A DNA stretch of 64,000 nucleotides, taken from positions 1 through 64,000 of the forward strand of contig CAWCGJ010000022.1 of the NCBI GenBank assembly GCA_963795055.1. The letters are read 5' to 3'. The notes under the pieces are model-generated. The model searched no databases and was not told the DNA's origin. It saw nothing but the letters and a program-made list of their open reading frames with translations. The position numbers were made by a program, and so were the translations under genes. Source of the DNA: JASHPR01 sp963795055. Its GTDB lineage: Bacteria > Actinomycetota > Actinomycetes > Streptosporangiales > Streptosporangiaceae. Of the stretch, positions 25,138 through 33,613 are shown in pieces; within the stretch, counting starts at the first letter, position 1; each line of letters opens with the position of its first letter.

Positions 25138-26184
25138 GTGGACCGGTTGCGGATGGGCACCCTGGGAGCCGCCCGGATCACCCCGGCCGCGCTGATCAAG
25201 CCGGCCCGCCAGGTGCCCGAGGTGACGGTGACCGCGGTCGCGGCCAGGGATCCGGCGCGCGCCCGGCAGTTCGCCGCGAGGCACGGCATCGCCGCGGTGC
25301 ACGACTCCTACGAGGCGCTGCTCGCCGACCCGGACGTGGACGCGATCTACAACCCGCTGCCGAACTCGCTGCACGCGCCGTGGACGCTGCGGGCCATCGC
25401 CGCGGGCAAGCACGTGCTCTGCGAGAAGCCGTTCACCTCGAACGAGGCCGAGGCGGCCGAGGTGGCCGACGCGGCCAGGTCGGCCGGGCTGGTGGTGATG
25501 GAGGCGTTCCACTACCGGCACCATCCGCTGGCCCGGCGCATGCGGGAGATCGTCGCGGGCCCGGAACCCGCCGCGGGCGGCGAGGGTGCTGCGGGTGCGG
25601 CGGCCGGGGCGGCCCGGGCCGGCGAGCTCGGTGAGTTGCAGCACGTCGAGGCGTCCATGTGCATCCCGCTGCCCCGGTTCTCCGACATCCGCTACCAGTT
25701 CGCCCTGGCGGGCGGGGCCGTGATGGACGCGGGGTGTTACGCGATCAACTGCATCCGGATGCTCGGCCCGGGCGAGCCGACCGTGGTGTCCGCGCGGGCC
25801 AGGCTGCACGGCCCGGACGTTGACCGGGCGATGGTCGCCGACTTCCGCTTCCCCGGCGGCGCCAGCGGCCGGATCCGTGCTTCCCTCTGGTCCAGCCAGG
25901 TGTTCCGGATCGCCGCCCGGGTCATCGCCGAGCGCGGCCAGATGCGGGTGCTGAACTACGTCGCGCCGCAGACCCTCAGCCTGCTCACCGTCCGGTCGGG
26001 CCCCAGCACCCGGTGGGAGCGGATCCGCGGCGAGGCCACCTACACCTACCAGCTGCGCGCGTTCGCCGCCGCGGTGCTGCGCGGCGAGCCGACGGTCACC
26101 ACGCCCGAGGACGCGGTGGCTAACATGCGGCAGATCGACGACGTATACCGCGCCGCCGGCCTCCCGCTGCGCGGCACCCGCTAG
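25138..26184 (+). CDS. Gfo/Idh/MocA-family oxidoreductase
   Basis: 348 residues from GTG 25138. The N-terminal Rossmann fold begins MGTLGAARITPAALIKPA with the shorter G-x-x-G-A-A nucleotide site seen in trans-dihydrodiol dehydrogenase-like members. It continues with DPDVDAIYNPLPNSLH and the family signature CEKPFTSN. The catalytic-domain motif VMEAFHYRHHPLARRM holds the Lys/Tyr/His region, and GGAVMDAGCYAINCIR is typical. It should oxidise or reduce a sugar or diol with NAD(P); the substrate is unknown. It lies 21 bp after the PCMT-like gene and may be co-transcribed. Confidence 0.88.
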   Translation: MDRLRMGTLGAARITPAALIKPARQVPEVTVTAVAARDPARARQFAARHGIAAVHDSYEALLADPDVDAIYNPLPNSLHAPWTLRAIAAGKHVLCEKPFTSNEAEAAEVADAARSAGLVVMEAFHYRHHPLARRMREIVAGPEPAAGGEGAAGAAAGAARAGELGELQHVEASMCIPLPRFSDIRYQFALAGGAVMDAGCYAINCIRMLGPGEPTVVSARARLHGPDVDRAMVADFRFPGGASGRIRASLWSSQVFRIAARVIAERGQMRVLNYVAPQTLSLLTVRSGPSTRWERIRGEATYTYQLRAFAAAVLRGEPTVTTPEDAVANMRQIDDVYRAAGLPLRGTR

Positions 26185-26194
26185 CCCGGCACCC

Positions 26195-26282
26195 GCTAGC
26201 CCGGGCCGTCAGCCGGACGATGGCACTCGCTAGCCCGGGCCGTCGGCCGGACGATGGCACTCGCTAGCCCTGGCCGTCAGCC
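26195..26282. repeat. 34-bp tandem repeat after the oxidoreductase gene
   Basis: The unit begins GCTAGCCCGGGCCGTCAGCC and recurs at 26195, 26229 and 26263 with a 34-bp period. A shorter 15-bp echo (CACCCGCTAGCCCGG) precedes it and overlaps the end of the oxidoreductase gene. It reaches the stop codon of the convergent antiporter gene. There is no coding potential of its own; it may help terminate both transcripts. Confidence 0.8.
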
Positions 26283-27488
26283 GGCCTCCTTGAGATCGGT
26301 GGCCACCGGCCCGGCGCGCGGCGACAGGAGCCGCTGAGCCCCGATCGGGAACAAAGCAGCGGACAGCAGCCCCGCGGCCAGGAGCGATGCGGCCGCGGTT
26401 GGCGTGATCTTCCCGGTCTCCAGCCCGATCTGCGACGCCACGATCACGATCGTCAGCGTGGTGGCCTGCAGCAGACCCGCGGCCTCGGCGCGGCGGGTGC
26501 CGGTGAACCGCCGGTACAGCAGCGCGGGCAGTCCCCGCACCACCAGCAGCGCGGCGAGGAACAGCGGCACCTCCGCGATCGCGGTGGGGTTCGCGAGAAG
26601 TTCCTTCAGCTGGAACGAGACCCCGATGGTGATGAAGAAGATCGGAACCAGGAAGCCGAAGCCGATGGCCTCCATCTTCATCTGGAACTGCGGGCGCGGG
26701 CCATGCCCCGACAGCTCGACCAGCTTCACCAGCAGGCCGGCGGCGAACGAGCCGAGGATCGACGCGAACCCGAATCGGTAGGCCAGCACGCCGCAGGCGA
26801 GCGCCAGGGCGAGCGCGGCGCGCACGCGTATCTGCGCGCTCCGGTTCTCCAGGCGGGTGAGCAGCCGGTCCAGCGCCCCCAGCCGGAGCGCCCGGGCCAG
26901 GGTCAGCCCGATCAGCGCCAGCAGGGTCAGGAAGATCGCGAGCGACACCAGCTGGTCCGCGGTCGTCTTCGACGCCGCCGAGAAGAACAGCGACAACAGC
27001 AGGATGGGCACGATCTCCGCGAGCGCGGCCGCCGTCATGACCAGCTGGCCGAACTCGGTGGCATCTTCGTCCGCGTCCTTCAGCAGCGGCAGCAACAGCC
27101 CGGTCGACGTGGACATCAGCATGATCGCCAGCAGTAGCGGCTCTGTGCCCAGGCCCGCTAGCCGGAAGGCGTAGGCACAGGCCAGCGCCAGCACGACCGA
27201 GACGGCGAACGCCGAGCCCGCCAGCCGCGCCAGCGGGCCGCGCAGCCGCTCGACGTCGATCTCCAGCCCGGCCAGGAACAGCAGCATGCCCAGCCCGAGA
27301 TCGCTCAGGACCTGCACCGGCGCGTCCACCCGCACCCAGCCGAGCACCGACGGGCCGACCACGATGCCCGCGATGACCTCAAGGACGGCGCCGGGCACCG
27401 GCACCTGCGGCAGGAACCCGAGCACGACCGGAACCAGGACCGCGATCCCAGCGATGATCAGGACGCTGTTGAACGAGATCGCGAGCAT
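26277..27488 (-). CDS. CPA2-type cation:proton antiporter (KefB/RosB-like)
   Basis: Taking ATG 27488 (MLAISFNSVLIIAG) gives 403 residues with about twelve transmembrane helices. The family signature GLGMLLFLAGLEIDVERL is in helix 4-5, and STGLLLPLLKDADEDATEFGQLVMTAAALAEIVPI carries the ion-binding region. There is no C-terminal TrkA-N domain. The open frame extends about 86 codons further upstream, but that part is Arg/Pro-rich and unlike the family; a start at 27524 (MQESRRGRRG) is a second choice. It would exchange Na+ or K+ for protons at the cytoplasmic membrane. Confidence 0.87.
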   Translation of the reverse strand: MLAISFNSVLIIAGIAVLVPVVLGFLPQVPVPGAVLEVIAGIVVGPSVLGWVRVDAPVQVLSDLGLGMLLFLAGLEIDVERLRGPLARLAGSAFAVSVVLALACAYAFRLAGLGTEPLLLAIMLMSTSTGLLLPLLKDADEDATEFGQLVMTAAALAEIVPILLLSLFFSAASKTTADQLVSLAIFLTLLALIGLTLARALRLGALDRLLTRLENRSAQIRVRAALALALACGVLAYRFGFASILGSFAAGLLVKLVELSGHGPRPQFQMKMEAIGFGFLVPIFFITIGVSFQLKELLANPTAIAEVPLFLAALLVVRGLPALLYRRFTGTRRAEAAGLLQATTLTIVIVASQIGLETGKITPTAAASLLAAGLLSAALFPIGAQRLLSPRAGPVATDLKEAG

Positions 27489-27764
27489 CAGCACCCCCCG
27501 CCGACCCCGTCGGCTCTCCTGCATGTACTTCCATGCAACCACGGGAGAGGCATTGCGCCACTGGCGGCCGGCCGGGCGGGGCGGGAGCCCGGCCCGGCCG
27601 GAGTCCCGCGGGCGCCACCCGGACCCCACGGTCCCGCCCGCAGTCCCCTGGACCCCGCCCCGGTCCCGCCCACGGTCCCGCGAGCACGGCGTGACCGCCT
27701 CAGCTCGCCTGCGCCCCAGCCCGACATACTCCGGTAGCGACTGCATGCCCCCGCGGATGCAGTG

Positions 27765-27962
27765 CTACGAAGCCGAGCGCCGGTGCCGCAGGCCGAACGC
27801 GGCCATCGTGATCCCGGCCAGCGCGATCAGCGGCCCGGCGACCGCCCAGAACGTGACGCCCGTCATCGCGCTGCCGCCGATGTAGCCGAGGCCCTGCAGC
27901 GCGAAGATGATCCCGGCGACCGTGATCAGCGCGCCGGCGCCGATGAGCAGGCTGCTCTTCAT
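27765..27962 (-). CDS. Small two-helix membrane protein
   Basis: 65 residues with two hydrophobic segments (about 5-25 and 35-55) separated by GYIGGSAMTG, then a basic tail FGLRHRRSAS. A good ribosome site (GGGAGGG) precedes the ATG at 27962. It resembles small actinobacterial membrane proteins of unknown function. Its own upstream region (27963-28192) is shared with the divergent L,D-transpeptidase gene. Confidence 0.7.
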   Translation of the reverse strand: MKSSLLIGAGALITVAGIIFALQGLGYIGGSAMTGVTFWAVAGPLIALAGITMAAFGLRHRRSAS

Positions 27963-28192
27963 GGTGAAGGCCCTCCCGGTACGGTCGGCGGACTCACCCC
28001 ATGTTCAGAACGGCCCGGACCGCGCGACGGTTCGGGTCACAAGCCGGCAAATTGTACAGTCGCCCGGCCTGTCGAGTGTGACGCAACCGACAGCGTGGGT
28101 AGAACGTCTAGAAATTGACATTTGGTTCAGCGCGGTGCTGGTGAGCACCGTGTTGGCTGAGGCGGCTTGGCGGGCAGAGGTAAGGGAGAGAC

Positions 28193-28996
28193 ATGAGGCA
28201 CGCAGCGTGGCGGTTGGTGTTCTCGTGGCGGGGGCTGTCCGGGCTGGGGGCCCTGATCGCGGCCGGGGCCCTGATCCTCGGCCAGGCCGGGTCGGCCGCC
28301 GCCAGCCCGGCCACCGCAGCGCGCGCCGCGGCCCCGGCCGGGCCGGCCGCCGCCGCGGCCGTGGCGGCGTACGTTCCGCCCAAGCAGCTCCTTCAGCTGG
28401 GGATGCACGGCCCGGCCGTGCGGAGGCTGCAGCTGCGCCTCGCCGCGCTGAAGTACTACCCGGGGGCGGTCGACGGCAAGTTCGGCCTGGAGACGCTCGA
28501 GGCGGTATGGGCGTTCAAGGAAGTCCAGGGCTACCCGGTGAACTTCGCGAACGAGGACGTGGTGTCCCGCGCCACCGAACGCGCGCTGGTGCACCCCCGG
28601 TCGCCGCGGGCCCTGGTCCCGCGCGGCGGCAGCATGCGGATCGAAGTGAACCTGAACGACGAGGTCCTGGTCCTGTACAACCACAACAAGCCCGAGCTGA
28701 TCAGCCACGTTTCTACCGGCGCCGGGTGCCTTCCTGGCCAGGGTTGCGGCTGGAACACCCCGACCGGCAATTTCCACACCCTGGAGTACCTCCCGGGCTG
28801 GGTCACCGTGCCGCTCGGGGAAATGTACAACCCGGTGTTCTTCATCGGCACTGCGTATGCCATTCACGGGGAATACAACACCAGCGTTCCCTTCTACCCT
28901 GACTCGCACGGCTGCGTCCGCATTCCCATGGATATCGCGAACTTCTTCCACAAGCTCGTGAAGATTCCCGGAACCCCGGTTTACATCAGGGGCTGA
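28193..28996 (+). CDS. Secreted L,D-transpeptidase with peptidoglycan-binding domain
   Basis: 267 residues. A signal peptide covers residues 1-38 (AAGALILGQAGSAAAS). PG_binding_1 lies at about 63-125 (LLQLGMHGPAVRRLQLRL). The YkuD catalytic domain follows at about 140-267, with the active-site signature SHGCVRI around C241 and a conserved IHGEYN histidine. The enzyme forms 3-3 cross-links in peptidoglycan or anchors proteins outside the membrane. The start is supported by GGGAGAG before ATG 28193. The 5' region has a 7-bp hairpin (28133-28150) and a TTGACA at 28117, possibly a promoter box. A strong inverted repeat lies after the stop. Confidence 0.92.
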   Translation: MRHAAWRLVFSWRGLSGLGALIAAGALILGQAGSAAASPATAARAAAPAGPAAAAAVAAYVPPKQLLQLGMHGPAVRRLQLRLAALKYYPGAVDGKFGLETLEAVWAFKEVQGYPVNFANEDVVSRATERALVHPRSPRALVPRGGSMRIEVNLNDEVLVLYNHNKPELISHVSTGAGCLPGQGCGWNTPTGNFHTLEYLPGWVTVPLGEMYNPVFFIGTAYAIHGEYNTSVPFYPDSHGCVRIPMDIANFFHKLVKIPGTPVYIRG

Positions 28997-29008
28997 ACCG
29001 GGTGACGC

Positions 29009-29063
29009 CCGTGGATGTACCGGAGGACGGGCTTGGGGGCCGCCCATCGGTACATCCACGGGA
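29009..29063. terminator. Long perfect inverted repeat after the L,D-transpeptidase gene
   Basis: CCCGTGGATGTACCG (29009-29023) and CGGTACATCCACGGG (29049-29063) form a perfect 15-bp stem with a 25-nt loop, 13 bp after the stop. There is no U-run, which is common for actinobacterial terminators. It could also be a transcript-stabilising element. Between it and the next gene (29064-29259) no gene is seen. Confidence 0.6.
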
Positions 29064-29259
29064 CGGTCAAACCACCCGCGGGCAGGACCCGGGCCCGCCT
29101 TCATGATCATCTTCGCTCTGGTCGGCCGGGCCCGCTGACCGTCACTCGGTCCGGTGCCAGGCAGAACGCGTCGTCCCAGGCCTGGTCAGGCGATCCGTCC
29201 CGGTCTACAGTCCATAAGGGTCGCGATCATGCTGACATAGGTGCACTGGAGGGTGAATT

Positions 29260-30711
29260 ATGCGGAGGATCTGTAGATATCCCCTTTTGGTGGCGTGTAC
29301 CGTACTGCTGGCCGTCGGCTTGGGCGCGGCGACGCCGTCGCTCGCCTCGGCCGGGTCCGGGCCCGGTGCCTGTGCCACCACGGCGCGCACGCTGACCGGC
29401 ACGCTCACCGACGGGGCGACCTACAAGATCGAAGTCCCCGCGAACTGGAACTGCACCCTGTTCCTGTACAGCCACGGGTACGTGGCGCCCGGTGAGTCGA
29501 ACCCCGCAGAGGACGTCGGCGACCCGATCACCGGCGCCTGGCTGCTCGGCCACGGCTACGCCCTGGCCGGCTCGTCCTACGCCACCACCGGATGGGCCAT
29601 CCAGCAGGCCCTGCCCGACCAGATCGCCACCCTGAACGTCTTCGACCGGCAGGTCGGCACGCCCGCCCAGACGATCGCCTGGGGCCACTCCCTCGGCGGC
29701 ATCATCACCGCGGGGCTGATCCAGGATTACCCGAACCGGTTCACCGCGGCGCTGCCGATGTGCGGCGTGCTGTCCGGCGGCGTCGCCACCTGGAACACCG
29801 CGCTCGACTCCGAGGTCGCCATCCAGCAGCTGATCGACCCGTCGCTGCAGGTCGTGAACATCCAGTACCCGACGGCCAACCTGGAGGCGGCCGACCAGGC
29901 GGTCACCAGCGCGCAGGCCACCCCGCAGGGACAGGCGCGGATCGCGCTGGCGGCGGCGCTCGGCGACACGCCGGGCTGGTTCACCCCGCTGTCACCCGAG
30001 CCGGCCGCGAACGACTACGCCGCGCAGGAGCAGAACCAGTACCTGTGGGACACCGAGATCGACTTCCCGTTCGTGTTCGCGCTGCGGGCCGAGCTCGAGG
30101 GCCGGGCCGGCGGCAACCCGTCCTGGACCACCGGCGTGAACTTCGCCGCCCAGCTGGCCAAGTCACCCAACCTCGCCGAGGTCATCGCCCTGTACCACGC
30201 CGCGGGCCTGAGCCTGCGCGCCGACCTGGCCACGCTCAACCACGCGTCCCGGATCAGCGCCGACCCCGGCGCGGTCCGGTACCTGGCCAAGTACATCTCC
30301 TTCAACGGGCAGCTCTCGATGCCGGTGCTCACCATGCACACCACCGGCGACGGGCTGGTGGTACCGGAGAACGAGCAGGCCTACGCCAGCGTGGTGCGGC
30401 AGGCCGGCGACTCGCAGCTGCTGCGGCAGATCTTCGTCAGCCGCGCCGGGCACTGCGCCTTCACCCCGGCCGAGACGATCACCGCCGCGCAGGTGCTGCT
30501 CAACCGGCTCGCCACCGGTCACTGGAATGACCAGGCCCTGCAGCCAGCGGGCCTGAACGCGAACGCCACCGCGCTGGGCCCGGGCTACAACGTCTTCACC
30601 AACAGCCAGGGGTCGCTCGTCGCGACCCCGCCGGCGTTCGTGAGCTACCGGCCCTACCCCTACCCGCGGCCGTTCGACCTCAGCAGCCGGGCCGGGCCGG
30701 GCGCCGGGTAG
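29260..30711 (+). CDS. Secreted alpha/beta hydrolase
   Basis: 483 residues with a signal peptide (residues 1-31, cut near ASA-GS). The nucleophile elbow is GHSLGG with S144. TTGDGLV (D364) and RAGHCAF (H398) complete a plausible Ser-Asp-His triad. The insertion between strands is long and helical, as in secreted actinobacterial hydrolases of unknown substrate. ATG 29260 follows GGAGGGTGAATT. It might cleave esters or peptides outside the cell. It stands alone between two inverted-repeat-bounded gaps. The C-terminal Pro/Tyr-rich tail (SYRPYPYPRPFDL) is unusual. Confidence 0.85.
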   Translation: MRRICRYPLLVACTVLLAVGLGAATPSLASAGSGPGACATTARTLTGTLTDGATYKIEVPANWNCTLFLYSHGYVAPGESNPAEDVGDPITGAWLLGHGYALAGSSYATTGWAIQQALPDQIATLNVFDRQVGTPAQTIAWGHSLGGIITAGLIQDYPNRFTAALPMCGVLSGGVATWNTALDSEVAIQQLIDPSLQVVNIQYPTANLEAADQAVTSAQATPQGQARIALAAALGDTPGWFTPLSPEPAANDYAAQEQNQYLWDTEIDFPFVFALRAELEGRAGGNPSWTTGVNFAAQLAKSPNLAEVIALYHAAGLSLRADLATLNHASRISADPGAVRYLAKYISFNGQLSMPVLTMHTTGDGLVVPENEQAYASVVRQAGDSQLLRQIFVSRAGHCAFTPAETITAAQVLLNRLATGHWNDQALQPAGLNANATALGPGYNVFTNSQGSLVATPPAFVSYRPYPYPRPFDLSSRAGPGAG

Positions 30712-30779
30712 CCCGGGGGCGCCGGAGAGTTCCTGGGGCGCGGGTCACCGCGCCCCAGGAACCCGGGAAGCGCCGGGAG

Positions 30780-33437
30780 TCAGCGCCGACGGGCCGGGCT
30801 CGATCCCTTCAGCCTGCGCCAGGTGATGAAGGAGAACACCACCGCCTGCACCACCATCAGGCTCATGTCCAGCAGCCAGACGTGCGCGGTGTGCGCCCAC
30901 ACCGGGTCCGGCTTGGCCCCGGGCGGGTTGGCAGGCGTGATCACCCCGAGGCTCGTGGTCGACCCGACCGCGCCGAAGCCCCAGCGGGACGGGGAGAGCC
31001 AGGCGAGCTGCTCCAGTCCCGGCTGCCCGGCGATCGTGATGACCCCCCCGGTGAAGACGACCTGTGCCATCACGGTGATGAACAGCAGCGGCAGGCTCTT
31101 CTCCGAGGTGTTGACCGACGAGGAGATCAGCAGGCCCAGGGTCATCGACGTGACCGCGAGAAAGGCCATGGCCAGCACGATCTCGACTTCCGGCGCGCTC
31201 GTGAGGAACGACCCCGTGGCCGGCATCGTCAGGCCGAACAGCCCGATCACCGTCATCACCGCGGCCTGCAGCGCGCTGAGCACGCCCAGGACCAGCAGTT
31301 TGGACCACAGGTACGCGCCGGCGGACAGCCCGGCGGCCCGCTCCCGGGTGTAGATCGGTTTTTCCTTGACGATCTCCCGGATCGAGTTGAGCGCGCCGGT
31401 GAAACAGGCGCCGATGGCCAGGATCAGCAGGATGGCCTCGGCGTCGGCATTGGTGCCTGGCTTCCCTGTCAGCCCCTCCGGCGAGGAGATCAGCTGCATG
31501 ATCCCCGCGAGCACGAGCGGCGCTCCGGCCAGGAAGCCGAGATAGACCCGGTCGGACGCGATGACGGCCACGTAGCGCCGGCACAGGGTGCTGAGCTGGC
31601 CGAGGCGGTTGCGCCGCCGGGGAGCCGGGACGGCCTGCCGCGGCCGGGCTTCCGGCGGGGCCACGGCCATGGCCGCGGCGATGTACTGCGCGTACATCGG
31701 GGACCGCTTGAACTCCCCGGCCCAGTCCCGGTCCGGCTGGGCCTCGAACGACTGGAACACCTCGGCCCAGCCCGGCTGGCCGAAGTGGGTCAGCCCCTCG
31801 CGCGGCGGCCCGAAGTAGGCCACCTTGCCGCCGGGCACCAGCACCAGCAGGCGGTCGCACAGGTCGAGGTTGGCGACGCTGTGCGTGACCACGATGACGG
31901 TGCGGCCGTCGTGGGCCAGCCCGGCCATCATCTCCATCACCGACTTGTCGAGCCCGGGGTCCAGGCCGGAGGTCGGCTCGTCCAGGAACAGCAGCGAGGG
32001 CTTGGTGAGCAGCTCCAGCGCGACGCTGACCCGCTTGCGCTGGCCGCCGGACAGCGATTCGGCCCGGGTGTTGGCGTGCGGGGTCAGCCCGAGCTCGTCG
32101 ATGACCTCGTCGACCCGCTCGTTCCGCTCCCGGGTGCTGGTGTCGCTGGGGAACCGCAGCTCGGCGGCGTACCGCAGCGCCCGGCGCGCCGACAGCTGGG
32201 TATGCATGATGTCCTGCTGCGGGACCAGCCCGATCCGGTACTTCAGCTCGGAGTAGTCCCGGTAAAGGTCGCGGTTGTCGTAGAGCACGGTGCCCTCGCC
32301 CGCCGGGTTCATCCCGGTCAGCGCGCCGAGCAGGGTTGACTTGCCGGCGCCGCTCGGGCCGATGACGCCGAGCAGGCAGCGCTCGCCGAGCGGGAAGCTC
32401 ACGTGGTCGAGCAGCACCTTTCCGCTGGAGATCTTGACGGTCAGGTTCTGCACGCTCAGCGAGACGTCGCCGGAGTCGATGAACTCCTGGAGTTCCTGCC
32501 CGACGAGATGGAACGTGGCCGGCCCGATGCCGACGATGTCCGCCTCGGTCACCGGGGCGGTGGTCACCCGCTGGCCGTTGACGAACGTGCCGTTGTGGCT
32601 GGCCAGGTCGGTGATCTCGTAGCCGCCGCGGCTCGACCGGCGCAGCTCGGCGTGGTAGCGGGACACGCTGAGGTCGGAGACGACGACTTCGTTGTCGGTC
32701 GCGCGCCCGATGCGCAGCACCCGGGTGGGCAGCCGCATGATCGCGCTGGGCTGGCGGACGATGCTCGAGCCCACGATGGAGGGCTGCTCCGGGTAAATGG
32801 GCCGCGCCGAAGCCGCCGGGCCCCGTGAGCCGGGCGGCGGCGAGACCGGCGGCGCGGCCGGGCGTCCCGCGCCCCACGGGTCGGCCGGCGGGGAGACCGG
32901 CGAGCCGGACGGCGGGGAGACCGGTGAGCCGGACGGCGGGGAGACCGGCTGGCTTTCCCATGGCGGGGACACCGGCTGGCCTCCCCACGGCGGCGCGGCC
33001 GGCGCGGCCGGCCCGGAAGCGGGCGGCACGGCCGAGGTCGGGGGGGCGACCACCGCGGTGGGGTCGTCCAGGCCCGCCGAGCGCGACGCGATGGCCGTGG
33101 CCTGCCGGGGCGGGGCCGCGGGCGAGCACCACAGCCGCTGCCCGTCTTCCGGGTGACCGAGCCGGAGCACGCAGTCCTGGGTGATCTCCACGCGCTGCAC
33201 CCGCTGCGCCCCGAGGAAGGTCCCGTTGGTGCTGCCGGCGTCCTCGAGCAGCCAGGTTGCGCCCTCGAGCCGGAGCACGGCATGGCGCCAGGACACCCGG
33301 GCCTCATCGACCACAATGTCCGATTCGGGATTGCGGCCGATGGTATAGCTGGGCCCGGCCTCCAGGCTGCGATCAGACCCCTGCGTCCGCACGACCAGCG
33401 CCGGCGCATTCGACGAGATCTCCCGCTCGATCGTCAT
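30780..33437 (-). CDS. FHA-domain ABC exporter (Rv1747-like), FHA-FHA-ATPase-permease
   Basis: 885 residues in one chain. FHA domain 1 is at about 20-90 (YTIGRNPESDIVVDEARVSWRH), followed by a Pro/Ser-rich linker with SPPSGSPVSPPSGS repeats. FHA domain 2 is at about 215-290 (RIGRATDNEVVVSDLSVSRYHAEL). The ABC ATPase is at about 325-545 with GPSGAGKST, LSGGQRKR and LLFLDEPTSGLDPGLD. The ABC-2 permease is at about 610-875 with six to seven helices. It matches mycobacterial Rv1747, whose FHA domains bind phosphothreonines placed by a Ser/Thr kinase. The divergent kinase at 33614 is the obvious partner. It probably exports an envelope lipid or glycan precursor; the substrate is inferred only. Confidence 0.93.
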   Translation of the reverse strand: MTIEREISSNAPALVVRTQGSDRSLEAGPSYTIGRNPESDIVVDEARVSWRHAVLRLEGATWLLEDAGSTNGTFLGAQRVQRVEITQDCVLRLGHPEDGQRLWCSPAAPPRQATAIASRSAGLDDPTAVVAPPTSAVPPASGPAAPAAPPWGGQPVSPPWESQPVSPPSGSPVSPPSGSPVSPPADPWGAGRPAAPPVSPPPGSRGPAASARPIYPEQPSIVGSSIVRQPSAIMRLPTRVLRIGRATDNEVVVSDLSVSRYHAELRRSSRGGYEITDLASHNGTFVNGQRVTTAPVTEADIVGIGPATFHLVGQELQEFIDSGDVSLSVQNLTVKISSGKVLLDHVSFPLGERCLLGVIGPSGAGKSTLLGALTGMNPAGEGTVLYDNRDLYRDYSELKYRIGLVPQQDIMHTQLSARRALRYAAELRFPSDTSTRERNERVDEVIDELGLTPHANTRAESLSGGQRKRVSVALELLTKPSLLFLDEPTSGLDPGLDKSVMEMMAGLAHDGRTVIVVTHSVANLDLCDRLLVLVPGGKVAYFGPPREGLTHFGQPGWAEVFQSFEAQPDRDWAGEFKRSPMYAQYIAAAMAVAPPEARPRQAVPAPRRRNRLGQLSTLCRRYVAVIASDRVYLGFLAGAPLVLAGIMQLISSPEGLTGKPGTNADAEAILLILAIGACFTGALNSIREIVKEKPIYTRERAAGLSAGAYLWSKLLVLGVLSALQAAVMTVIGLFGLTMPATGSFLTSAPEVEIVLAMAFLAVTSMTLGLLISSSVNTSEKSLPLLFITVMAQVVFTGGVITIAGQPGLEQLAWLSPSRWGFGAVGSTTSLGVITPANPPGAKPDPVWAHTAHVWLLDMSLMVVQAVVFSFITWRRLKGSSPARRR

Positions 33438-33613
33438 CTCACAACTCTAGAGGGATGCGGGGGAAAGAAACATCTGCCTGTCCTCGGCTGGCCCGGTTCG
33501 TGGCTAATTTGGCCTATGCGGGACCCGGATAACGATGGCCGCCGCGGTGGGGGTGTGCCGCCCCGTTCAGGCTCGGATTCGGATACCGTCGGGGTGACTA
33601 GAGGAGCGGAGCG
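33438..33613. promoter_or_regulatory. Divergent promoter region between FHA-ABC exporter and kinase
   Basis: 176 bp separate the two divergent starts (ATG 33437 minus, GTG 33614 plus). It is less GC-rich near 33430-33530 than its surroundings. GAGGAGCGGAGCG precedes the kinase GTG. No clear -10 or operator could be fixed. The arrangement allows joint control of exporter and kinase. Confidence 0.5.

Noticed and set aside
28081..28192. Cyclic-di-AMP (ydaO) riboswitch before the L,D-transpeptidase gene
   Set aside because: The leader is short, with only a 7-bp hairpin; the conserved ydaO sequence blocks are not seen.
29009..29063. Insertion-sequence end pair
   Set aside because: The perfect 15-bp arms enclose only 25 bases and there is no transposase; a terminator or RNA stem is simpler.
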